A DNA stretch of 8,899 bases from Chitinophaga pinensis (GCA_945876985.1 CAMCQX010000047.1:1-8899), one strand, 5' to 3'. Positions 1 through 6,906 are shown, counted from the first letter of the stretch. Made by a program: numbers and translations. Notes: generated from the letters alone by a model not told the origin.

Positions 1-1536
1 AATTTAACGATTCCCGAATTAGAAAAAATAGAAGGAATTGGTAAAGGAATAGCGGCTAAAATTGATGAAATTAATAAAACTGAAAGTTTTGAAGAGCTGA
101 ATGAATTATTAGCAAGTACGCCTGATGGTGTATTGATGATGATGAAAATTAAGGGCATTGGTCCTAAAAAAATTGCTATTATTTGGAAAGAATTAGAAAT
201 AGAAGAGATAGGCGAATTACTTTATGCTTGTAAAGAAAACAGATTAGCACAAGCAAAAGGTTTTGGTTTAAAAACACAGCAAAGTGTGATTAACCAAATT
301 GAGTTCATGTATGCCAGTGCTAACAAGTTTCATTATGCCAAAGTGGAACAAAAAGCATTTGATTTAGTTGAAAAATTGCAAAGCATAAATACCATTCAAA
401 AAGTTTCTCTTTGCGGTGCAATAAGAAGAAAAATGGAAGTGATAGATGCCATTGAAATATTGGTAGCAAGCAATGATATAAATGAAACCAAAAACACTTT
501 AATTGATAGTAATTTATTTACAGAAATTGATAATAATACTATTGAATTTAAAGGAAAATACGAACAAATTCCTGTTGTAATATCATGCTGTAAAAAGGAA
601 GATTTTACTTGGCAATTGTTTGAAAAAACAGCCAATGAAAAACATTTAGCATTGTTAGATTTAAATGCAATAAACAAGCAAAGTATAAGCGAAGAAGAAA
701 TTTATAAAAGCATTCATTTGCCATACATTTTTCCTGAAATGCGCGAAGGAACAAATGAAGTAGCATTAGCCAAACAAAATAAGCTGCCAACATTAATTGA
801 ATACAGCGATTTAAAAGGCGCATTGCATAATCATTCCACTTGGAGCGATGGATTAAATTCCATTGCCGAAATGGCAAAAGCATGTGAAAAATTAGGTTAT
901 AAATATTTCGGAATTGCCGATCATAGTAAAGCTGCATTTTATGCAAAAGGATTAAGTGAGGAGCAAATCATTAACCAACATACTGAAATAGATAAACTGA
1001 ATAAAAGCAATCCCAATTTTACTGTTTTTAAAGGCATAGAATGCGATATTTTATACAACGGTCAAATGGATTATGCGAATGATGTTTTGGCCAGTTTTGA
1101 TTATGTGGTTGCATCGGTTCATAGCATTTTAAAAATGAATGAAGAAAAAGCAATGAGCCGATTAATTTCTGCCATTGAAAATCCTTATACAACTATTTTG
1201 GGTCATCCAACAGGAAGATTATTATTACTGCGTGAAGGTTATCCAATTAATCATGAAAAAATAATAGATGCCTGCGCGGCCAATAAAGTTGCCATTGAAA
1301 TAAATGCAAATCCATACCGTTTGGACCTTGATTGGCGTTACATTGATTATGCCTTGAATAAAGGAATTATGCTTTGTATAAATCCTGATGCGCATAATAT
1401 TGATGGATTAAAAGACATGTATTATGGCTTACAAATAGCACGTAAAGGCGGGCTTACAAAAGAATATTGTTTAAATGCGTTTACTAAGGATGAACTGAAA
1501 AAATACTTTAAACAAAAAAATAATATTTCTATTTAA
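1..1536 (+). CDS. PolX/PHP-family protein with degenerate polymerase site (5' end outside window)
   Basis: The frame is open from base 1, so the N-terminus lies upstream; 511 residues are visible, against about 550-580 for bacterial PolX. The leucine-ATG run near 133-144 is internal. Visible order (numbered from base 1): helix-hairpin-helix elements (EGIGKG, then KIKGIGPKK and GFGLK), a family X nucleotidyltransferase region, and a C-terminal PHP domain from about residue 270. PHP metal ligands look complete: H276/H278, D307-H308, E347, H374, H402, D463/H465, with the family motif GHPTGR. The polymerase motif GSxRRxxxxxGDxD reads GAIRRKMEVIDAIE, so the two catalytic Asp become Ala150 and Glu152. 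The third Asp aligns with Val193, and the TGS motif reads TAN. In known bacterial PolX the PHP domain is a Mn-dependent 3'-5' exonuclease or AP endonuclease used in base excision repair. I infer that nuclease activity is kept and polymerase activity lost. Family assignment is firm; activity is inferred. Confidence 0.93.
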   Translation, partial: NLTIPELEKIEGIGKGIAAKIDEINKTESFEELNELLASTPDGVLMMMKIKGIGPKKIAIIWKELEIEEIGELLYACKENRLAQAKGFGLKTQQSVINQIEFMYASANKFHYAKVEQKAFDLVEKLQSINTIQKVSLCGAIRRKMEVIDAIEILVASNDINETKNTLIDSNLFTEIDNNTIEFKGKYEQIPVVISCCKKEDFTWQLFEKTANEKHLALLDLNAINKQSISEEEIYKSIHLPYIFPEMREGTNEVALAKQNKLPTLIEYSDLKGALHNHSTWSDGLNSIAEMAKACEKLGYKYFGIADHSKAAFYAKGLSEEQIINQHTEIDKLNKSNPNFTVFKGIECDILYNGQMDYANDVLASFDYVVASVHSILKMNEEKAMSRLISAIENPYTTILGHPTGRLLLLREGYPINHEKIIDACAANKVAIEINANPYRLDLDWRYIDYALNKGIMLCINPDAHNIDGLKDMYYGLQIARKGGLTKEYCLNAFTKDELKKYFKQKNNISI

Positions 1537-1546
1537 ATAAAACCTG

Positions 1547-1554
1547 TATTTTAG
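1547..1554 (+). promoter_or_regulatory. Possible -7 promoter box of the DUF937-like gene
   Basis: TATTTTAG fits the Bacteroidota -7 consensus TAnnTTTG except at one position and ends five bases before the ATG at 1560, which would give a leaderless or nearly leaderless transcript. I see no clear TTG-type -33 element upstream. The gene may simply be co-transcribed with the PolX gene, which ends 23 bases before it. Confidence 0.3.
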
Positions 1555-1559
1555 CGCAA

Positions 1560-1991
1560 ATGATTGAAAACTTAACAAAATTAATAAGAGAAAATTCGAT
1601 TGAATTAATACTAAATAACCAAGCAATAAAAAATGAAAATAAAGAAGCTGTAATTTCAGAAACTGTAAACGTAATTATTAGTCAATTAAAAAAAGAAGTT
1701 TCTAAATTAAATATAGCGGGATTAACTGAAATTTTAAAAAGCAATGGCAATTTATCAAACAATAAAATAGTATTAGCAATGGTATCAAATTTTAGTGAAA
1801 GTTTATTGGCTAAATTTGAATTAAATAACAATGATGCCGAACATATTTCTCAAAATTTAATTCCAACAATCATGCACCAATTAATTTTGAAAACAAACGA
1901 CCTGAATGATGATTCATTTAATATTCAAGGATTATTGAGTAATTTGGGTGGTGGTGGTTTTGTAGGAATGTTTAAGAATTTTTTATCATAA
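1560..1991 (+). CDS. DUF937-like small protein
   Basis: A 143-residue protein with no signal peptide or membrane segment. It is largely predicted helical and rich in Asn, Leu, Ile and Lys. The N-terminal half (MIENLTKLIRENSIELILNN, then NEAVISE-like and ISQLKKEV segments) and the later LIPTIMHQLILKTND and FNIQGLLSNL segments resemble a Bacteroidota family annotated DUF937. In that family a short N-terminal helical region is followed by a 'NLIPxxxxxLxxKTND' block and a Gly-rich tail. Here the tail is a GGGG run near residues 130-133 followed by FVGMFKNF. DUF937 proteins are related to YidB-type proteins and have no established biochemical role. The gene follows the PolX gene by 23 bases and precedes the START-like gene by 64. 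Family recognition is from memory of the pattern, so it is moderately sure; function is unknown. Confidence 0.65.
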   Translation: MIENLTKLIRENSIELILNNQAIKNENKEAVISETVNVIISQLKKEVSKLNIAGLTEILKSNGNLSNNKIVLAMVSNFSESLLAKFELNNNDAEHISQNLIPTIMHQLILKTNDLNDDSFNIQGLLSNLGGGGFVGMFKNFLS

Positions 1992-1993
1992 AC

Positions 1994-2023
1994 TTTGCAG
2001 TGTGAAAGTAAAAATTATATTTG
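1994..2023 (+). promoter_or_regulatory. Promoter of the START-like gene (-33 TTTG, -7 TATATTTG)
   Basis: TTTG at 1994-1997 and TATATTTG at 2016-2023 are separated by 18 bases. This matches the Bacteroidota primary sigma factor consensus TTTG-N~19-TAnnTTTG. Transcription would begin near 2030, giving a leader of about 25 bases before the ATG at 2056. The -33 element lies immediately after the stop codon of the upstream gene. Confidence 0.55.
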
Positions 2024-2055
2024 CCCACGCTAAATAACTAAAAAATAGCGCAATA

Positions 2056-2433
2056 ATGGCCCGTAAACAAATAATAATGGAATTCCCAATAAAAGCTTCC
2101 CCAGCTTTATTGTTTAATTATATCAGTACTCCAAGTGGATTATCACAATGGTTCTGTGTAGATGTGGATATTAGAAACAACTTATTTAAATTTAAATGGG
2201 AAGGTGAAGAAACAAGCGCTGACTTAATTAAAAAAGTTAACAATAAAAGTATGAAATTTAAATGGACAGATTCTGCAAAAGATGAATACTTAGAATTTGA
2301 TATAAATGTTGATGAACTAACTGATGATGTAGCTCTAGTAATTACAGATTATGCCGAGGAAAGTGAGGAAAAATATACCCATCAGCTTTGGGAAAGCCAA
2401 ATACACGATTTAAAAAGTTGTATAGGAGCATAA
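2056..2433 (+). CDS. START-like domain (SRPBCC superfamily) protein
   Basis: A 125-residue single-domain protein that matches, over its whole length, the small START-like family widespread in Bacteroidota and usually about 125-130 residues long. Recognisable blocks are MEFPIKASPALLFNYISTPSGLSQWF (about residues 8-33, the SRPBCC first strand and helix), FKFKWEGEETSADLI (44-58), SMKFKWTD (65-72), and EFDINVDELTDDVALVITDYAEE (80-102). A C-terminal helix, LWESQIHDLKSCIGA, would close the hydrophobic cavity. SRPBCC proteins bind hydrophobic ligands in a deep pocket, but no ligand is known for this family that I can name. It is cytosolic, with no signal peptide. It has its own promoter-like sequence and ends at a strong terminator, so it may be a single-gene transcript or the last gene of the PolX block. 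Family assignment is strong; cellular role is unknown. Confidence 0.87.
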   Translation: MARKQIIMEFPIKASPALLFNYISTPSGLSQWFCVDVDIRNNLFKFKWEGEETSADLIKKVNNKSMKFKWTDSAKDEYLEFDINVDELTDDVALVITDYAEESEEKYTHQLWESQIHDLKSCIGA

Positions 2434-2467
2434 AAAAAAGCCGTTAGAATATCTGACGGTTTTTTTT
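2432..2467. terminator. Bidirectional intrinsic terminator
   Basis: An 8-bp stem (2441-2448 with 2452-2459, CCGTTAGA pairing with TCTGACGG, one U-G wobble, 3-base loop) is flanked by eight A (2432-2439) and eight T (2460-2467). Read on either strand it ends in a U run, which suits its place between the convergent START-like gene (ends 2433) and aldehyde reductase gene (ends 2486). It is the only GC-rich hairpin terminator I see in the window. Confidence 0.88.
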
Positions 2468-2485
2468 ATAAATAAATGAAAGGAA

Positions 2486-3646
2486 TTAATAACTCATTTC
2501 TACAATTTTTAACACATCAGCTGGCGAAATATTTTGACGTTCGCCCAATTTTAATATACCTCTTTTAGTAAATGAATCAAAAATATAAGGTGCAGCTTCC
2601 TTAAAATTATCAGTGTATTCACTCAAATGCGTTTTTATTCCTACTGAATGAAAAAATGCTTCTGTTTTATCAATACCTGCTTTGGCTTTTTCTTCTAAAG
2701 TTCCTTCGCTTACATTCCAAACTCGAGTGGCATATTGTGCTAATTTTTCTTTCTTGTTTTCAAAATTATAACGGTAATGACTTGGAGCAATAATGGCTAA
2801 TGTTTGTGCATGGTCTATTCCATATAAAACGGTAAGCTCATGGCCTATTGCATGCACGGTCCAATCTGTTGGAACACCTTTTTGAATCAATCCGTTTAAA
2901 GCCATAGTACAACTCCACATAAACTCACATTGCGAATTATAATCAGCAGGATTATTTAAAATTTGTGGTGCTACTTCAATTAAATTTTGCATAATACCTT
3001 CCGAAATTCTATCTTGTAAATTAGCGCCTGTTGGGTATGTCATGTATTGTTCCAACACATGAGTAAACGCATCTACAATTCCATTAGCAATTTGATTTGC
3101 CGGAATTGAACTTATAACTAAAGGATCTAAAATAGAAAACTGAGGAAACAATCCTGGTCCGCCCATTCCTAATTTCTGATTGGTTTCATGCCTTGAAATT
3201 ACCGAACCCGAATTCATTTCAGAACCCGTAGCTGGTAATGTTAAAACCACTCCAAAAGGCATTCCCACTTCGGTTCTTATTCCTTTTTCTAAAATATCCC
3301 AAGGATTATTTCCTTCAAATAATGCGGCAGATGCTAAAAACTTTGTTCCATCAATGACAGATCCACCGCCAACTGCTAACAAATAATTAATTTTTTCTTC
3401 TTTAATTACTGCTAATGCTTTTAATAAAACATTGTATTCAGGATTGGCAGGAATGCCACCAAACTCTATCACTTCAAACGATTGAAGTGCAGTTTTTACT
3501 TGTTCATAAATACCATTTTTTTTAATGCTTCCACCACCGTAAAGCATTAACACTTTAGCATGAGCAGGAATTTCAGCTGCTATTTTTCCTATTAATCCTT
3601 TTCCAAAATGTATTTTAGTGGGGTTTTTAAATTCAAAGTTATTCAT
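2486..3646 (-). CDS. yqhD: YqhD-type iron-containing alcohol dehydrogenase / NADPH-dependent aldehyde reductase
   Basis: A 386-residue group III alcohol dehydrogenase, the same length class as Escherichia coli YqhD (387) and alignable from end to end. The N-terminus MNNFEFKNPTKIHFGKG mirrors the YqhD start and fixes this ATG. The nucleotide-binding region has YGGGS (36-40) and AVGGGSVIDGTKF (91-103). Metal ligands correspond to D192, H196, H265 and H279, inside VDAFTH, DWTVHAIGHE and GIDHAQ; these match the four ligands of YqhD with a two-residue offset. Enzymes of this type use NADPH to reduce short-chain and lipid-peroxidation aldehydes to alcohols in the cytosol, and butanol dehydrogenases belong to the same group. 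The gene diverges from a fatty-acid desaturase gene, so a role in removing aldehydes from lipid oxidation is plausible but only inferred. True substrate and physiological direction are unknown. Confidence 0.92.
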   Translation of the reverse strand: MNNFEFKNPTKIHFGKGLIGKIAAEIPAHAKVLMLYGGGSIKKNGIYEQVKTALQSFEVIEFGGIPANPEYNVLLKALAVIKEEKINYLLAVGGGSVIDGTKFLASAALFEGNNPWDILEKGIRTEVGMPFGVVLTLPATGSEMNSGSVISRHETNQKLGMGGPGLFPQFSILDPLVISSIPANQIANGIVDAFTHVLEQYMTYPTGANLQDRISEGIMQNLIEVAPQILNNPADYNSQCEFMWSCTMALNGLIQKGVPTDWTVHAIGHELTVLYGIDHAQTLAIIAPSHYRYNFENKKEKLAQYATRVWNVSEGTLEEKAKAGIDKTEAFFHSVGIKTHLSEYTDNFKEAAPYIFDSFTKRGILKLGERQNISPADVLKIVEMSY

Positions 3647-3720
3647 AATTTTTTATTGTTATTACAATGATAAGCTGTTTGGACAATGAATTGTTTTAAT
3701 TAAAAAATATTTTTAAAGTA

Positions 3721-3763
3721 ACAAAGTAAATAGTAGAAATGAGTTCAAAGTAGTTTACTTTGT
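3721..3763. repeat. 10-bp inverted repeat with AAAGTA hexamers between divergent genes
   Basis: ACAAAGTAAA (3721-3730) and TTTACTTTGT (3754-3763) are perfect inverted copies separated by 23 bases. The hexamer AAAGTA occurs three times in direct orientation (3715, 3723, 3747) and once inverted (3756-3761). The right arm overlaps the presumed promoter of the desaturase and ends three bases before its ATG, so a bound regulator would block transcription or translation. Chance repeats are common in A/T-rich DNA, so an operator role is a suggestion. Confidence 0.4.
3755..3762 (+). promoter_or_regulatory. Possible -7 promoter box of the desaturase gene
   Basis: TTACTTTG differs from the Bacteroidota -7 consensus TAnnTTTG at one position and ends four bases before the ATG at 3767, the spacing seen in leaderless transcripts. 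No convincing -33 TTG lies about 19 bases upstream, so the box is weak or depends on an activator. Confidence 0.33.
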
Positions 3764-3766
3764 GGC

Positions 3767-4882
3767 ATGTCGGAATTAAAAGCACAAGTAAAATTTGTTG
3801 ATCAAAGCAAATCTGAATTTTACTCAATTCTTAAAAGCAGGGTAGATCAATATTTTATTAAAAATAATATTTCTAAATACGCCAATGCAACAATGGTTAT
3901 TAAAACTATCATTTTACTTTTAGCATATATTTTACCATTTATTTATATCCTATTTTTTCAACCAAGTTTTGGAGTAAGTTTAATGCTATGGAGTTTCATG
4001 GGAATAGCCGTAGCTGGTATTGGAATGAGTGTGATGCATGATGCAAACCATGGTGCATATTCAGCTAATAAAAACGTGAATTATTGGTTAGGAAATACAT
4101 TAAATTTATTAGGAGGTTCAGTATTTAACTGGAAACTTCAACACAATATTTTGCACCATACTTATACCAATATTACATTTTTAGATGATGATATTTCGGA
4201 TAGATTAGTATTGAAATTTTCGCCTCATACCAAGCAAAAAAGTTTTCATCAATTCCAATGGATATATGCTTTCTTTTTTTATGGTTTATTAACTTTTTAC
4301 TGGGCAGTAGCAAAAGATTTTATTCAATTTTATCAGTTTTCAAAAAATGGAGTAAATAATAACAACAGAAAAGAAAATGTATTCATATTGGCAAAAATTA
4401 TTGGCATAAAATTTTTCTATTTTTCTTTAATGATTGTTGTTCCTGTATATTTTTTTAATATGCTATTTGCCCAAGTATTTGCAGGATTTGCATTGATGCA
4501 TTTTTTTTCAGGATTAATTTTAACAACCGTATTTCAATTGGCTCATACTGTAGAAAACACAACCCATCCATTGCCAAACAAGGAAGGAATTATAGCCAAT
4601 GATTGGGCTATTCACCAATTAAATACAACAGCCGATTTTGCTCCTAATAACAAACTATTGTCGTGGTACATTGGCGGATTAAATTTTCAGGTAGAACATC
4701 ATTTATTTCATAAAATATCACATGTTCATTATCCCGAAATAGCTAAAATAGTAAAGCAAACTGCAAACGAATTTGGCATTCCTCATATAGAAAACAAAAC
4801 ACTTTTGAGTGCTATCAAATCGCATATTACCTATTTAAAACACTTGGGCAAATTGCCAAATTTGCACGAAGCTATTGGCTAA
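3767..4882 (+). CDS. Membrane fatty acid desaturase (acyl-lipid/acyl-CoA, front-end type third His box)
   Basis: A 371-residue integral membrane di-iron desaturase. The three histidine boxes are present: HDANH (91-95), HNILHH (126-131) and QVEHH (308-312). Hydrophobic spans lie at about 42-65, 70-90, 165-182 and 210-258, the usual layout with the His boxes on the cytoplasmic face. The glutamine that opens the third box is characteristic of front-end and linoleoyl-CoA-type desaturases. No cytochrome b5 domain is fused, so electrons must come from a separate ferredoxin or reductase. The enzyme would insert a double bond into membrane acyl chains, commonly a response to cold in bacteria. Position specificity cannot be told from sequence. 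It is divergent from the yqhD-type gene and probably transcribed alone. Family assignment is firm; substrate is unknown. Confidence 0.92.
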   Translation: MSELKAQVKFVDQSKSEFYSILKSRVDQYFIKNNISKYANATMVIKTIILLLAYILPFIYILFFQPSFGVSLMLWSFMGIAVAGIGMSVMHDANHGAYSANKNVNYWLGNTLNLLGGSVFNWKLQHNILHHTYTNITFLDDDISDRLVLKFSPHTKQKSFHQFQWIYAFFFYGLLTFYWAVAKDFIQFYQFSKNGVNNNNRKENVFILAKIIGIKFFYFSLMIVVPVYFFNMLFAQVFAGFALMHFFSGLILTTVFQLAHTVENTTHPLPNKEGIIANDWAIHQLNTTADFAPNNKLLSWYIGGLNFQVEHHLFHKISHVHYPEIAKIVKQTANEFGIPHIENKTLLSAIKSHITYLKHLGKLPNLHEAIG

Positions 4883-4935
4883 CAACTCCTACAGTTTTAA
4901 TATTAATCAATCAAATTTTACTTTATTTAGTCTTT

Positions 4936-4956
4936 AAAAATTAAAACCAATTTTTT
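4936..4956 (+). terminator. Weak A/T-only hairpin followed by T run (possible terminator)
   Basis: AAAAATT (4936-4942) pairs with AATTTTT (4949-4955) across a 6-base loop and runs into six T. The stem has no G-C pairs, so it is a poor intrinsic terminator, but no better candidate follows the desaturase stop at 4882. Confidence 0.22.
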
Positions 4957-4964
4957 ACCACAAA

Positions 4965-4985
4965 AAATTATTAATTTAATAATTT
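4965..4985. repeat. Perfect 10+10 A/T palindrome upstream of the pyruvate kinase operon
   Basis: AAATTATTAA and its exact reverse complement flank a single central T. The right arm ends 16 bases before the -7 box at 5002, so the palindrome overlaps the -33 region of the presumed operon promoter. This is the usual place for a dimeric repressor or activator site. It consists only of A and T, so chance or DNA bending are alternatives. Confidence 0.4.
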
Positions 4986-5001
4986 CATCATTTACAAACA
5001 G

Positions 5002-5009
5002 TATATTTG
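5002..5009 (+). promoter_or_regulatory. -7 promoter box of the pyruvate kinase operon
   Basis: TATATTTG matches the Bacteroidota -7 consensus TAnnTTTG exactly and is identical to the box at 2016. Transcription would start near 5015, leaving a leader of only about 7 bases before the TTG start at 5022. A TTG-type -33 element is not evident; that region is occupied by the A/T palindrome. Confidence 0.55.
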
Positions 5010-5021
5010 CTCGATTTTTAA

Positions 5022-5447
5022 TTGAAAAAGTTTTCGCTAAATATTGACAATCAGGAAGAAAGTTTTTTTTACGGCTTAATTTGTAATGAAAAAAATTCTC
5101 GATTAGCATGGTTAATCAATCATGCAATAGCAATTGATTTGGCTAAAGAAAACAGTATTGAATGGTTCAATGATTTAGAAAACGAAAATTATTACTTTGA
5201 TAAATTCGTTTATATTGATGAATTAAACCATTTAACGTACACATTCTTCTCTAATTACGATGACAATGTTTCGCTTTTTACTGAACTAAAGCTAAGAGCC
5301 ATGAAATATTTTATTTTAATAGAAGGTGGCTTGACATTTTTTGATGAGAAGTTATTTTTAAAAAAAATGAAAACTATAAATGAAATTCAGCTCATTAGTA
5401 AAATAGACCAAAAAAGGCTGAAACACAAAGTAAATTTAATTTTATAA
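5022..5447 (+). CDS. IPExxxVDY-type family protein, TTG start
   Basis: A 141-residue cytosolic protein of unknown function. Its N-terminal FSLNIDNQEESFFYGLICNE, then SRLAWLINHAI, and C-terminal YFILIEGG and INEIQLISKIDQKRLKHKVNLIL match the pattern of the Bacteroidota IPExxxVDY family. That family is typically encoded directly before pyruvate kinase, as here (22 bases between genes). The naming motif is altered: IPE reads INE, and the later Asp is kept but not the Tyr. The start is TTG at 5022. An in-frame stop (TAA, 5019-5021) abuts it, the next in-frame ATG is about 90 codons in, and the -7 promoter box ends 12 bases upstream. It is the first gene of the probable five-gene operon. A role linked to pyruvate kinase is suggested only by position. 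Family call is moderately sure. Confidence 0.75.
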   Translation: MKKFSLNIDNQEESFFYGLICNEKNSRLAWLINHAIAIDLAKENSIEWFNDLENENYYFDKFVYIDELNHLTYTFFSNYDDNVSLFTELKLRAMKYFILIEGGLTFFDEKLFLKKMKTINEIQLISKIDQKRLKHKVNLIL

Positions 5448-5469
5448 CCGAAATTTAGATAAATATATC

Positions 5470-6906
5470 ATGAATAATATACTTTTTAATCGTACCAAAA
5501 TAGTAGCAACCATTGGCCCCGCAACAAGCAGTTTAGAAAAACTGAAAGAAATAATATTAGAAGGAGTGGATGTTTGTCGCCTTAACTTTTCACATGGTAC
5601 TTACCAGGACCATAAACTAGTAATTGATAATATTAAATTAGCCAATGAACAACTAGGAACCAATGTTTGTATGTTACTTGATTTACAAGGACCCAAATTA
5701 AGGGTTGGTGAAATGGAAAACGGGAAAGTAGAACTTATCAATGGCGAAATGATAGAAGTTACTACTGAAAAATGCATGGGTACAAGTAACCGTGTTTATG
5801 TAAATTTTGAAAATTTACCTAAAGACGTAAATCCAGGTGAACGTATATTATTAGATGATGGTAAGCTAGAATTAAAAGTAATTGAAACCAATAGAAAAAA
5901 TTTAATCAAAGCACAAGTAATTGTAGGTGGTTGGCTTTCAAACAAAAAAGGCTTCAATTTACCAAATACCATCATGAGTATTCCAAGCATGACACAAAAA
6001 GATTTGGATGATTTGAAATTTGGTATTGAAAACAAAGTAGAATGGGTTGGACTTTCATTTGTTAGAAATGAAAACGATGTCATTTTTCTTAAAAATATTA
6101 TAGAATTAAATGATTGGAGACCACGCGTTATTTCAAAAATTGAAAAACCAGAAGCAGTCATCAATATTGATAAAATCATTGCAGTTTCTGACGGAATTAT
6201 GGTTGCTCGTGGCGATTTGGGTGTGGAAATGCCAATGGAGCAAGTTCCAGTTATTCAAAAACGCATTGTAAAAAAATGTATTGAAGCCAGTAAACCTGTA
6301 ATCATTGCTACCCAAATGATGGAAAGCATGATAGTAAGTCCGGTTCCTACTCGTGCTGAATTAAACGATATTGCAAATGCAGTGATGGATGGTGCCGATG
6401 CGGTGATGTTAAGCGCTGAAACCAGTGTTGGTGCATTTCCTGTAGATGCAATCAGGTACATGAGAAAAACTATTTTGGAAGTGGAAACAAATACCAACGC
6501 TCCCTATTTTAAAGGTGTTAGACCATCATCCGAAAGTGAAACATTTTTTTCAGATGAAATATGTTTTACAGCAGTTAAAGTAAGTGATCACTTAAAAGCA
6601 GATGCCATAGTTGGTATGACTTTTTCGGGTTACTCAGCTTATAAAATTTCGTCATTCCGTCCTAAAGCAAGTATATTTATTTTTACTACCAACCCACGTT
6701 TGGTTAATACCTTAAGCTTAGTATGGGGCGTTCGTGGGTTTTTATACCGCGAGTTTGAAAGCACTGACGATTCTATGCAAGATGTGAATGATAATTTATT
6801 AAAAGGTGGTTTTATAAAACCAGGACAATTAGTAATAAATACAGCTAGTATGCCTATTTCACAACGATCTAGAGTAAATACAATTAAAGTTTCTGAAATA
6901 AAATAA
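5470..6906 (+). CDS. pyk: Pyruvate kinase
   Basis: A 478-residue pyruvate kinase, a normal length for a bacterial enzyme; it converts phosphoenolpyruvate and ADP to pyruvate and ATP at the end of glycolysis. The start RTKIVATIGPAT and the CRLNFSHG motif (R37, N39, S41) are followed by a B domain at about 80-180 and the signature ISKIEKPEAV (221-230; K223 catalytic, E225 metal). ARGDLGVE (D249) and ATQMMESM (T281) complete the active site. The C-terminal domain (about 345-478) contains the phosphate-binding FSGYSA and SSFRPKA segments used for effector binding in this family. The motif DLQGPKLRV (71-79) has Leu, Gln, Lys and Val at the positions that separate potassium-dependent from potassium-independent enzymes, which predicts independence from K+. 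It lies inside a + strand operon between an IPExxxVDY-type gene and a lipoprotein gene. Confidence 0.98.
   Translation: MNNILFNRTKIVATIGPATSSLEKLKEIILEGVDVCRLNFSHGTYQDHKLVIDNIKLANEQLGTNVCMLLDLQGPKLRVGEMENGKVELINGEMIEVTTEKCMGTSNRVYVNFENLPKDVNPGERILLDDGKLELKVIETNRKNLIKAQVIVGGWLSNKKGFNLPNTIMSIPSMTQKDLDDLKFGIENKVEWVGLSFVRNENDVIFLKNIIELNDWRPRVISKIEKPEAVINIDKIIAVSDGIMVARGDLGVEMPMEQVPVIQKRIVKKCIEASKPVIIATQMMESMIVSPVPTRAELNDIANAVMDGADAVMLSAETSVGAFPVDAIRYMRKTILEVETNTNAPYFKGVRPSSESETFFSDEICFTAVKVSDHLKADAIVGMTFSGYSAYKISSFRPKASIFIFTTNPRLVNTLSLVWGVRGFLYREFESTDDSMQDVNDNLLKGGFIKPGQLVINTASMPISQRSRVNTIKVSEIK

Noticed and set aside
133..144. TTG-ATG-ATG-ATG run as the start of the PolX gene
   Set aside because: The same frame is open to base 1 and encodes a helix-hairpin-helix segment (EGIGKGIAAKI) expected at the PolX N-terminus, so the run is internal.
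605..946. - strand ORF of 113 codons inside the PolX gene
   Set aside because: It lies antisense to a well-conserved gene; the translation shows no recognisable family.
3180..3386. + strand ORF of 68 codons within the aldehyde reductase gene
   Set aside because: Antisense to conserved coding sequence; proline-rich low-complexity translation with no start signals.
3665..3672. Minus-strand -7 box (TATCATTG) for the aldehyde reductase gene
   Set aside because: One mismatch to consensus and the nearest TTG is only 11 bases away, too close for a -33 element; not strong enough to list as a promoter.
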